Shown: in pieces, positions 26,733 to 34,402 of the stretch
Layout of the letters: each line of letters begins with the position of its first letter
Numbering within the stretch: position 1 is the first letter of the stretch
NCBI GenBank assembly: GCA_002717145.1
Contig: PBCP01000015.1
Span: 1 to 45,680 of the forward strand
Length of the DNA: 45,680 nucleotides
Reading direction: 5' to 3'
Origin: Planctomycetaceae bacterium
GTDB lineage: Bacteria; Planctomycetota; Planctomycetia; Pirellulales; Pirellulaceae
Notes under the pieces: model-generated
Told to the model about the DNA's origin: nothing
The model's database searches: none
What the model saw: the letters and a program-made list of their open reading frames with translations, nothing else
Translations under genes and position numbers: made by a program

Positions 26733-28004
26733 GTGTTCTCTCCGTTACGACATCTAATCGCCCTGCTTGTTTTAAGTTCCATTCTGTTAACCGCCAGCAG
26801 TTCTATACTGGCTCAGGATAAGTCAGATGTACGAAATATCAACTGGCAAACATATTTGAAATCACAAGCCGAATGGTTAGAAGCGAGACAGTATTATGCT
26901 CACTTAGTAGCAGAACATGCCAAGGCAGAATTGCAGGCATATCAGCAACAAATGGCGGCCGAGCGGGAATTGTTGATACATGAATATGCATTAAAGGCAT
27001 ACCGCGAAGGCTTACGAGAGGTACGCTTAATAGGGTTGCGAAATGAGATTGTTGTCTTAGGAGAAAAAGCGAAACAGGCGGTCGTGAGACGGGATTGGTC
27101 CATTAAGTTGGCAAATCGGGGACTCATTAGCCAGAAAGAACTGGAAGCAGACGAGATCGCCGTTGAGCGACTTTCCGGACAGTTGAATTCAAAAAAAGAC
27201 GAGCTCAAACTGGAGGAAGAGAAAGCCGTTTCCTCAGATGAAGAAGACCTGATAGTCGCGTTGAAGCAGGCCACCTCAGTCTTAAGGACGGTCTCTACGC
27301 AAGCTGCCATGGAGAAAGCGTCACGACTTGAGGAAATTGATAAAGCAGAGAAGGAAAGTCAGAGGATCAAACAAGAATTGCAACAAATGCAATGGGATTT
27401 TGAGCGCTTCAGAGAATTCCTAAGACAACAAGAGACCAGAGCGAATACCAGTTCACGTCAGGCTGATATTCAAATGCTTCAAAGTGATATGCAGTCAGCG
27501 AAGGAGGCTGAGCCACTGGCAATTGATCGGTGCGATAAAAGTGTTGAGCAGTGGCAGCGACACATCGATGATGCACAGCAGACTCAGGCTAATTTGGAGA
27601 ATGAGGTCGCAGTTGATTCAGCGAAACTTCGCGCGTTGGAGGCCGATGTTCAAGGTGCTCAGGAAAAAGTAAATCAATCGATTCAAAATGAGAGTTGGGC
27701 AAATCGTGTTAAACGCAAAGGGTTTATCACTCAGGTGCTGTATGAAAAGTATTCGCTGGCATTGCTTGAATCACGACTGAATTTGAATTATCACCAACAA
27801 AAGTTCGAAGCCGAGACTGAAATCCTGAGCAGTCAGCAACAGGCATTGCGTGACTTTGACATCCAGGGACTGAAGCAAGCGACTCAGTTAACAACTGAAG
27901 CCTATCGCCAAGTGAAGAGCCATAGGCAGTTTGTTGTTGATAATCTTCGGCAACAGGCCGAGAGCCAGTTGACTGTCCTCAATATCCTCAAGGCCAGCCA
28001 ATAA
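26733..28004 (+). CDS. Exported coiled-coil protein resembling the hairpin of membrane fusion proteins
   Basis: A 423-residue exported protein starting at a GTG. A signal peptide covers about 1-28. Almost all the rest is predicted helical coiled coil, rich in Gln, Glu and Lys. Two segments resemble the hairpin-tip motif of HlyD/MacA-type adaptor proteins: LANRGLISQKELEAD (127-141) and KRKGFITQVLYEKY (~330-343). I see neither the lipoyl half-motifs nor the beta-barrel of complete adaptors. The neighbouring TolC-like gene, 190 bases downstream, makes a role in an efflux or secretion conduit plausible, but no pump gene is near. It could also be a free periplasmic coiled-coil spacer. Confidence 0.68.
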   Translation: MFSPLRHLIALLVLSSILLTASSSILAQDKSDVRNINWQTYLKSQAEWLEARQYYAHLVAEHAKAELQAYQQQMAAERELLIHEYALKAYREGLREVRLIGLRNEIVVLGEKAKQAVVRRDWSIKLANRGLISQKELEADEIAVERLSGQLNSKKDELKLEEEKAVSSDEEDLIVALKQATSVLRTVSTQAAMEKASRLEEIDKAEKESQRIKQELQQMQWDFERFREFLRQQETRANTSSRQADIQMLQSDMQSAKEAEPLAIDRCDKSVEQWQRHIDDAQQTQANLENEVAVDSAKLRALEADVQGAQEKVNQSIQNESWANRVKRKGFITQVLYEKYSLALLESRLNLNYHQQKFEAETEILSSQQQALRDFDIQGLKQATQLTTEAYRQVKSHRQFVVDNLRQQAESQLTVLNILKASQ

Positions 28005-28131
28005 TCGGCTGTTTCCAGCGGGATGCCCGGTCTTCCCAGCTTGTCTATATTCGCCATTGCGCCCGATTCCCCCAGCATATTTTGCCATCCGAATCTGATT
28101 AAGGCGACGTGTAAAAAACTCCGAAGAGTGT

Positions 28132-28159
28132 TACGTGCGTCTATCTAGATACGCATGTA
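28132..28159. promoter_or_regulatory. Inverted repeat/hairpin in leader of TolC-like gene
   Basis: TACGTGCGT (28132-28140) can pair with ACGCATGTA (28151-28159), a 9-base stem with one G-T wobble, around a 10-base loop CTATCTAGAT. It ends 35 bases upstream of the TTG start at 28195. No T-run follows. It may be an operator or leader hairpin controlling the TolC-like gene. Confidence 0.35.
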
Positions 28160-28194
28160 TTTAAACGCAAAGTCGATCAGTTTCGGGCTCCGAA

Positions 28195-30519
28195 TTGAAA
28201 ATTAAATCCAGCATTCTGTTCTTGTTAATCTCACTTTATGTGACAGGGTGTACTCGTACGGAGTATCGGGAAGCAGCTGATGAGCAGACATACCAGATTC
28301 TGAAGGAGAAGTCACAGGATCCTCGTTGGAGGATTCCCAAAATGGATATAACTCCGGATCCCGGAAGTCGGTTTTATGACGTTCATGATGCTGATAATCC
28401 ACCTTTACCGCCGGATGATCCTACTGCCAGTCAATATATGGACCAGGTATACGGAATGCGAGGCAGTCCGACTTGGGATCAGTTGCATAAAATTGACCAT
28501 GTCGAGAATCCGAACTGGCCGAAGGAGTTTGGTGGTGGCGTTTATTCGGGAGAGGTTGCTGAGATTCCTGAAGCCAGATTGACGATTGAAGAGGCAGTAA
28601 AAATTGGCCTGCGAAACAGTCGGGATTACCAGGAGCAGGTTGAGAATATGTATCTTGCCGCTCTGGCGTTGACTTTTGAGAGATACCGTTATGATGTGCG
28701 TCCAGTGGCATTTGGTGATGAGATGGGTACAGAGGTTGGGTATGATAATTCTCCCAACAGCGGCTCGTCATGGGGGTTAGGGAAAACTAATCTTGGCATG
28801 AGCAAGTTGTTTCCCAGCGGCGCTCAGTTCATGGCAGAGTTAACTAATAATACGATTTGGATGTTATCCGGTAACTCAGGTTCTCAGACGGCAACGACTT
28901 TAGCATATTCACTTGTTCAGCCATTAGCATTGGATGTCCAGCGTACGATTAATCTGGAAAAGATAACGCAGCAGGAACGTAATGTTCTGTATAAGATTCG
29001 AGACTTTGCCAGATTCCGAAAAGATTTTTATGTGACCGTGGTGACAGGGTCTCGAGCGTTACCTTTACCGGGAAGTTCTGGGAGTGGTGAATTGGCGTTC
29101 TTGATTCGCGGAGCACGCAGTCCGACCGTAGGATTTTATTACCTGTTATATGAAATTCAGCGGCTCAGAAACCAGAAGACGACGATCCGCAGTTTGGAAT
29201 CATTGATTCGTGATCTGGAAGCGTTAGGCGAAGCAGGTCGGGCAACTTCTTTGGATGTTACCGAGCTTCAGAGTTCGTTGGAGCGAGCGCATCTCTATTT
29301 GGCCCATCGCGAGCGGGTAGTGAAGACCGAAATGGACCGTTTTAAAATGCAATTAGGGCTTCCGCCTGACCTCCGTATTTCTTTGGATGATTCCTTGCTG
29401 CGGCAATTCGAATTTCTGGATGACGAATTGCTTGAGTTGGAATACGACAGCACAACGGTTGAGATTAGTGAAGACAAACAGATTCTAATTCAGGCCATGG
29501 TTGATATAGAAACAGTTCTATCCACTTTGGAAGCCAAGGTTCAGTCTTTTGAGAGTGAGATTGCGGAACTGGATCAGATTCTGCCGATTAGGTTTGAGCG
29601 AATGAGTGCTGAGGAGGTCGAGGAAGTTGAAAAGAACGTATTTAACGATAAGCAGCAGTTCGCCGATACTAAAATGCAGGCTGTGGAAATGCGAGCCTCG
29701 ATTCTGTCACTAAAAACCCGAATCCAGCAGGCGGAAGGAACGAAGGAAATTATCCCAGAAGTTCGCGAGCTACGTCGAAACCTGCTACATACGGTTCGGG
29801 CCCTAACCGGCGTTAGTATTGCCATTCGGTTGGAACGCTCGGTATTAGTGCCTCTGGAAGTGGATTTTAACGAGGCAGCTGAAATCGCCCTGCAAAACCG
29901 TTTGGACCTGATGAATCGGCGTGGAATCGTAGTTGATACCCGCCGTCGATATGAAGTCGCAGCCGAGAAACTTCTGACAGACGTCAATCTTGTAGCCGAA
30001 GGAAGTTTGGGTACGCCTCCGCTCGCTGATACCAATGAGCCTTTTGATTTCAGTTCTGATTCCGCCCAGTTTAGGGCAGGGATAGAGATTGTGACGCCGC
30101 TGGATCGCCGTCGTGCTCGTAATAATTTTCGAGCAGCACAAGTGTCTCTACAACGTGCACGACGAAACTATATGGCTGCAGAAGATCAGGTGAAACTGGA
30201 TATTCGAACGATGTATAACGAAGCTGTTACCGAAGCCCGGATCTTTGAGATTTGTCGCCGGGCGTTGCGAGTGGCCGCTAGAGAGCTTGATCAGGCAATT
30301 GAATTCGGTGATCGGCCTGATGCAGGCGAGTATGCCGGAGGACGGGGAGTTAATATCTCCAGGGCATTAGAGAATATTCTTTACAACCAGAACGAAATGA
30401 TAGAGTCCTGGGCAGAGTATGAAACGGCTCGATTGTCGATCTATCGCGATATGGGGACGATGAAGATCAATGAAAACGGCCTCTGGATTGATGATATCGA
30501 AAACCTTAGGGCTCGATAA
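28195..30519 (+). CDS. TolC-family outer-membrane lipoprotein, enlarged
   Basis: A 774-residue protein starting at a TTG. A lipoprotein signal (SSILFLLISLYVTGC, lipidated Cys19) precedes the TolC/OEP repeats. The first repeat starts near RLTIEEAVKIGLRNSRDYQEQVE and the second near DFNEAAEIALQNRLDLMNRRG, the usual helix-start motifs of outer-membrane efflux proteins. The usual length is about 430-500 residues; extra helical, Glu-rich sequence lies near residues 420-540, and a long N-terminal region precedes the first repeat. Homotrimers of the family form an outer-membrane channel and periplasmic tunnel. The coiled-coil protein gene directly upstream is a possible partner. No inner-membrane pump is in the window. 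Confidence 0.87.
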   Translation: MKIKSSILFLLISLYVTGCTRTEYREAADEQTYQILKEKSQDPRWRIPKMDITPDPGSRFYDVHDADNPPLPPDDPTASQYMDQVYGMRGSPTWDQLHKIDHVENPNWPKEFGGGVYSGEVAEIPEARLTIEEAVKIGLRNSRDYQEQVENMYLAALALTFERYRYDVRPVAFGDEMGTEVGYDNSPNSGSSWGLGKTNLGMSKLFPSGAQFMAELTNNTIWMLSGNSGSQTATTLAYSLVQPLALDVQRTINLEKITQQERNVLYKIRDFARFRKDFYVTVVTGSRALPLPGSSGSGELAFLIRGARSPTVGFYYLLYEIQRLRNQKTTIRSLESLIRDLEALGEAGRATSLDVTELQSSLERAHLYLAHRERVVKTEMDRFKMQLGLPPDLRISLDDSLLRQFEFLDDELLELEYDSTTVEISEDKQILIQAMVDIETVLSTLEAKVQSFESEIAELDQILPIRFERMSAEEVEEVEKNVFNDKQQFADTKMQAVEMRASILSLKTRIQQAEGTKEIIPEVRELRRNLLHTVRALTGVSIAIRLERSVLVPLEVDFNEAAEIALQNRLDLMNRRGIVVDTRRRYEVAAEKLLTDVNLVAEGSLGTPPLADTNEPFDFSSDSAQFRAGIEIVTPLDRRRARNNFRAAQVSLQRARRNYMAAEDQVKLDIRTMYNEAVTEARIFEICRRALRVAARELDQAIEFGDRPDAGEYAGGRGVNISRALENILYNQNEMIESWAEYETARLSIYRDMGTMKINENGLWIDDIENLRAR

Positions 30520-30634
30520 AACGGTTTCACGGAATTCATAGCTAATCGCCGAGACTTTTCGGGTTAGTCGGTGTTTGTGTTAGAGTTGAATTACTTTTTC
30601 TTAGACTACTCTTCATACTCACGGATTCTAAAAC

Positions 30635-31927
30635 ATGCGTAGTCGCTATACCGCATCGCAGTCAGCTCTATTTCTATTTGTATTTTTGCTTAGCCCCTTT
30701 GCAACGGCGGACGATTTCGCGCAATTCCGGGGTAAATCAGGGCATGCGCACGATCGTCAGACCAATTTGCCCAGACAATGGTCTGATTCATCGAATTTGC
30801 AGTGGAAGGCTGAAATTGATGGCCGTGGATCATCGAGTCCCATTGTGGTGGGCGATAAAGTTTTAATTACGGCTTACTCGGGCTATGGGAATCCGGATCA
30901 GAGTGGTAGTCAGGACAGCTTAGTTCGTCAGTTGTTTTGCTTCAATCTGAATGACGGGAAACTGCTCTGGAAGGCGGACGTCAAAAATCAACAACGTGAA
31001 GATTTGTATCAGGGATTTATTACCGAACATGGCTATGCCACCAGCACTCCGGTTTCAGACGGAATAATGGTCTATGTGTTTTTCGGGAAATCAGGGGTGT
31101 TTGCATTTGATTTGCAAGGCGAACAAAAGTGGCACATGAATGTCGGTACGGAGTCTGCCCAGCGGCGTTGGGGATCGGCCCCCAGTTTGGTCTTGCACAA
31201 AGATACTGTGATTGTGAACGCATCAGATGAAAGTCAGACGATCTATGCTCTGAATAAAGAAGATGGGTCGGTTGCCTGGAAAGCAGAAGCAGCCGGACTC
31301 GAAAATTCATTCAATACACCATTGTTAGTAAAATCGAATGAACGGACTGAATTGATAGTGGCTGTTCCCTGGGAGATTTGGTCGTTAGATGCAGACACCG
31401 GTAAGCTGCTTTGGTGGGCTGAAACAGAGCTCGACAACAACGTCTCGCCCAGCATGGTGGAAAACGATGGAATAGTTTATGCCGTTGGTGGACGAAGTGG
31501 CGCGAGCGTTGCAATACGTATAGGTGGTAAGGGGGATGTGTCCAGGACCCATGTTGTTTGGCGTGGTGATGCATCATCTTATGTCCCTTCCCCGGTCTTA
31601 TTCGAGAACCGGCTTTACTGGGTGAATGACCGAGGTATTGCCCACTGTGTCAACGCGACAACAGGTGAATTGGTCTATCAGCACCGGTTAAATATTAATA
31701 GTGGTGGTGGTCGTTCTTTTTATGCCTCAGCCATGGTAATTGGAGGTAAGATATATGCAGTCAGTCGATTTAACGGAACATTCGTTTATGAACCAGGCGA
31801 TGAGTTCAGGCAGATCGCTCAAAATCAGCTTAGCGATGAATCTATGTTCAATGCCAGCCCTGCGGTAGTGAAGGATCGCATTCTGATTCGTTCGGATTCG
31901 GCATTGTATTGCATTGGAAATAAATAA
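30635..31927 (+). CDS. Exported PQQ-type beta-propeller repeat protein
   Basis: A 430-residue exported propeller with a signal peptide (residues ~1-26, FLFVFLLSPFATA). The mature start DDFAQFRGKSGHAHD and the repeats (SSPIVVGDKVLITAYSG, LNDGKLLWKAD, NASPAVVKDRILIRSD) match the PQQ-like repeat family. It is paralogous to the protein at 22181-23419 and of similar length. No dehydrogenase active-site sequence is visible. Function is unknown; such proteins may bind partners at the surface or assist outer-membrane assembly as BamB does. The EF-hand gene begins 45 bases downstream, so the two may share an mRNA. Confidence 0.88.
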   Translation: MRSRYTASQSALFLFVFLLSPFATADDFAQFRGKSGHAHDRQTNLPRQWSDSSNLQWKAEIDGRGSSSPIVVGDKVLITAYSGYGNPDQSGSQDSLVRQLFCFNLNDGKLLWKADVKNQQREDLYQGFITEHGYATSTPVSDGIMVYVFFGKSGVFAFDLQGEQKWHMNVGTESAQRRWGSAPSLVLHKDTVIVNASDESQTIYALNKEDGSVAWKAEAAGLENSFNTPLLVKSNERTELIVAVPWEIWSLDADTGKLLWWAETELDNNVSPSMVENDGIVYAVGGRSGASVAIRIGGKGDVSRTHVVWRGDASSYVPSPVLFENRLYWVNDRGIAHCVNATTGELVYQHRLNINSGGGRSFYASAMVIGGKIYAVSRFNGTFVYEPGDEFRQIAQNQLSDESMFNASPAVVKDRILIRSDSALYCIGNK

Positions 31928-31972
31928 CAGTGCCCTTATGGGGTCTATTGATACGTTTGCGGGAGAGTGAAG

Positions 31973-33085
31973 ATGAAATTACCAGTTTTGATTGCAGGAT
32001 TGATGGTGGGTTTGATGATATCAGCTGATGTAACAGCCCAGCCACCAAATCGTCAGGAGGGGCAGCAGCCACCGCAACGAACGGCAGCGGAGTTTATTAG
32101 TCGTTTACGCTCGATGGATGTAAACAAAGATGGAAAGATTGCTAAGGATGAATTGCCTGAGCGAATGCAGAGTATCTTAACCCGAGTAGACACTAATAAA
32201 GATGAAGTTATTGATGAACAGGAACTCAAGACGCTTGAAGATCGCTTTAAGGGGAACGCCACTCAACGTCCTCAGGAGAATGGCCGGCAGGGAGAACGTC
32301 CGCAGGGCCAGCGTCCTCAAGGGCAACCGCCTGCACAGGCTCAGCAGGGGCAACAACGTACTATAGGTGGCTTTATCGCCAGACTTCGCGAAATGGATAC
32401 AAATAAGGATGGCAAAATCTCAAAAGATGAAATACCCGAGAGAATGCAGAGTATTCTCACGCGTGTTGATACGAATAATGATGATTCGATTGACGAGAAA
32501 GAGCTTAAAGCATTAGCAACGCGAGTCGGCGGTAATGCAGGTCAACGCCCACAGGGCGATGGACAGCAAACAGATCGTCCTCAAGGACAACGGCCTCCGG
32601 GGTTTGGTGGCCAAGGAGGGCGACCGGGACAGCCAGGTGGTCGCCCCGATGGCTTTGGAGCAAGCAATCCTCAAGGCCAACGCCCTTCAGGATTTGGTGG
32701 TCAAGGAGGCCGCCCAGGGCAGGGTGGTCAGCCTGGTCAGGTAGGTGGCCGAACAGCATTGCCACCACTACCGATCTTTATGGTTTTGGATCGCGACAGA
32801 AATGGAGAGCTTTCCAAAGAAGAAGTGGCCAACGCTGCTAAAGCCCTGGCACAACTCGATCGTGACGGAAATGGTAAATTGACTTTCGAAGAACTAATGC
32901 CTGCTGGCTTTGGTCGAGGCGGACGCCCCGGGCAAGAGGGGGCAGCCGGTGGTCAGGGAGGTCGTCCCGGACAGGGTGGTCAACCAGGCCCACCGGGTGG
33001 ATTTGGCGGTCAGGGAGGTCGACCAGGACAAGGTGGACAGCCAGATGGTGGACGTAGTCCCCAGCGACCACAACGTCCGCAGTAG
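31973..33085 (+). CDS. Exported EF-hand, Gly/Gln/Pro-rich calcium-binding protein
   Basis: A 370-residue exported protein from the ATG at 31973, which has a GGGAG 7 bases upstream; a GTG at 31967 is the alternative. The signal peptide ends near TAQ. Six EF-hand loops are visible, in three pairs: DVNKDGKIAKDE and DTNKDEVIDEQE, then DTNKDGKISKDE and DTNNDDSIDEKE, then DRDRNGELSKEE and DRDGNGKLTFEE. The first two pairs are an internal duplication that shares ERMQSILTRVDTN. Between and after them are low-complexity Gln/Gly/Arg/Pro repeats of the GGQGGRPGQGGQ type. It probably binds calcium at the surface or in the periplasm. Such proteins are frequent in planctomycetes, and their role is unknown. 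A strong hairpin terminator follows. Confidence 0.88.
   Translation: MKLPVLIAGLMVGLMISADVTAQPPNRQEGQQPPQRTAAEFISRLRSMDVNKDGKIAKDELPERMQSILTRVDTNKDEVIDEQELKTLEDRFKGNATQRPQENGRQGERPQGQRPQGQPPAQAQQGQQRTIGGFIARLREMDTNKDGKISKDEIPERMQSILTRVDTNNDDSIDEKELKALATRVGGNAGQRPQGDGQQTDRPQGQRPPGFGGQGGRPGQPGGRPDGFGASNPQGQRPSGFGGQGGRPGQGGQPGQVGGRTALPPLPIFMVLDRDRNGELSKEEVANAAKALAQLDRDGNGKLTFEELMPAGFGRGGRPGQEGAAGGQGGRPGQGGQPGPPGGFGGQGGRPGQGGQPDGGRSPQRPQRPQ
32590..33060 (+). repeat. Low-complexity GGQGGRPGQ-coding repeats
   Basis: Inside the EF-hand gene, degenerate repeats based on GGTGGTCAAGGAGG / CGACCAGGACAAGG encode Gly-Gly-Gln-Gly-Gly-Arg-Pro-Gly-Gln units in two blocks (about 32590-32755 and 32910-33060), separated by the third EF-hand pair. 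The repeats are in frame and are coding, not mobile or CRISPR-like. Confidence 0.75.
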
Positions 33086-33130
33086 TTCGTAGATTGTTTG
33101 TTAAACTACAAGCAATATTGATCAAACAAC

Positions 33131-33164
33131 CAACGGCATCGTAATTCTTATGACGATGCCGTTG
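33131..33164 (+). terminator. Hairpin terminator after EF-hand gene
   Basis: A perfect 12-base stem, CAACGGCATCGT and ACGATGCCGTTG, encloses a 10-base loop; TTCTGTTAT follows and AAACAAC precedes. It lies 45 bases after the EF-hand stop. The T-run is short, so termination may be partial, with the thioredoxin-like gene starting 67 bases further on. Confidence 0.7.
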
Positions 33165-33231
33165 TTCTGTTATACTGACGTGAGTCAGGTATTATTCGCT
33201 TGATATTCGCCTCTCTTTTGACGGAATACCT

Positions 33232-34365
33232 GTGTTTCGATATTATTTTAACCTGGTTCTTGTCGCAGTATGCTTGCTCAGTCCGATACTATACGGACAA
33301 GAAGACTCTGCCGGTTCTATCGGCAAGGCTATTTCTGCGGAAGCAGCGCAGGCATATGCTCAGTTGATTAAGCGTTACGAAGCGAATCGTCAGGACCGCC
33401 AGTTTGTGCGTCCATTTCTTGACGTTGCCGAAAAGTACGCTGGAACCAAGGCAGCTCTGGATTCCCTGACTTGGGTTTTAAAACGGTTTGAATCAGGCTC
33501 CAATGCAGACCGAGCCATCACAATGTTAGTTGAGTCCCACGCTGCGCACCGAGAAATCGAACAACTATACCTTCACATTGGAAATAATCCATCACTTAAG
33601 GTCGCTGTGTTTTACCGTAGAGTGATTGCCGTCAATAAAAATCCTACGGCTGTTGGGCGAGCTCATTTCCGTTTGGGCAATTATCTGGTTCGACAGGCTG
33701 AGATCGCACGGGAAGTTCGAGCAAATCCGGATAGCTTGGATAAGTTCAAACTTTTTTATGGTTCCGCTTTAACGGAGTATCTGCAAAAGGTCGACCTTTC
33801 ATCCATTCGAAAGGATGCGCTTAAACAATTCACAGTAGCTGTTGAAAAGTATCCAAACGTACGAACTTACAAAGGCGAATTGTCTGAATTGGCAGGCCGG
33901 GAAAAATTCAAGCTGGAACATCTGACTGTAGGTGGTGTGGCTCCGGAAATTGTAGGTGAGGATATCGCTGGAAAACCTATGAAACTGTCAGATTATAAAG
34001 GGAAAGTAGTACTCTTAGACTTCTGGGGTGATTGGTGTGTTGCCTGTCGGATGCTTTTACCCTTTAACCGAGCTTTGGTCAAGGAAATGGAAGGCAGGCC
34101 ATTTGAATTACTCGGAGTGAATAGCGATACGGATCGTATATACGCTCGAAAAGTCGAACTCACGCAAAAAATTAGCTGGCGCAGTTTTTGGAACGGTGGT
34201 AGTCGGTTTGGTGAAATTTCGACTAAATGGGCTGTTGAGAAATGGCCAGTTCTTTATGTTATTGATGCCAATGGAATTGTACAAATGCGCAGTGCCGGGG
34301 GACATAACAAAGAGGAAATTCTCAAACTTATCGAGAAATTAGTTTCCGAAACAGAAACCAGATAA
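33232..34365 (+). CDS. Exported thioredoxin-like (TlpA/ResA type) protein
   Basis: A 377-residue exported protein starting at a GTG. A signal peptide (VLVAVCLLSPILYG) covers residues ~1-23. The first ~235 residues are helical and resemble a TPR-like or planctomycete-specific region (IDRFEAN-type repeats are not clear). The C-terminal thioredoxin fold starts near VGGVAPEIVGEDIAGKPMKLSDYKGKVV, with the active site WCVAC, Cys269 and Cys272, and the cis-proline in VEKWPVLYVID. Both redox cysteines are present, so thiol-disulfide exchange in the envelope is likely. The target is unknown; cytochrome c maturation for the neighbouring CxxCH proteins is one possibility. The DUF1080-PhoD gene follows 37 bases later. 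Confidence 0.88.
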   Translation: MFRYYFNLVLVAVCLLSPILYGQEDSAGSIGKAISAEAAQAYAQLIKRYEANRQDRQFVRPFLDVAEKYAGTKAALDSLTWVLKRFESGSNADRAITMLVESHAAHREIEQLYLHIGNNPSLKVAVFYRRVIAVNKNPTAVGRAHFRLGNYLVRQAEIAREVRANPDSLDKFKLFYGSALTEYLQKVDLSSIRKDALKQFTVAVEKYPNVRTYKGELSELAGREKFKLEHLTVGGVAPEIVGEDIAGKPMKLSDYKGKVVLLDFWGDWCVACRMLLPFNRALVKEMEGRPFELLGVNSDTDRIYARKVELTQKISWRSFWNGGSRFGEISTKWAVEKWPVLYVIDANGIVQMRSAGGHNKEEILKLIEKLVSETETR

Positions 34366-34402
34366 TCTTTAGCCTCACTTGCCAAACCGAAGGAGTGGAT
34401 CC

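Noticed and set aside
32590..33060. Possible CRISPR-like or mobile repeats
   Set aside because: The repeats are degenerate, unevenly spaced and in frame with the EF-hand protein, coding Gly/Gln/Arg/Pro units.
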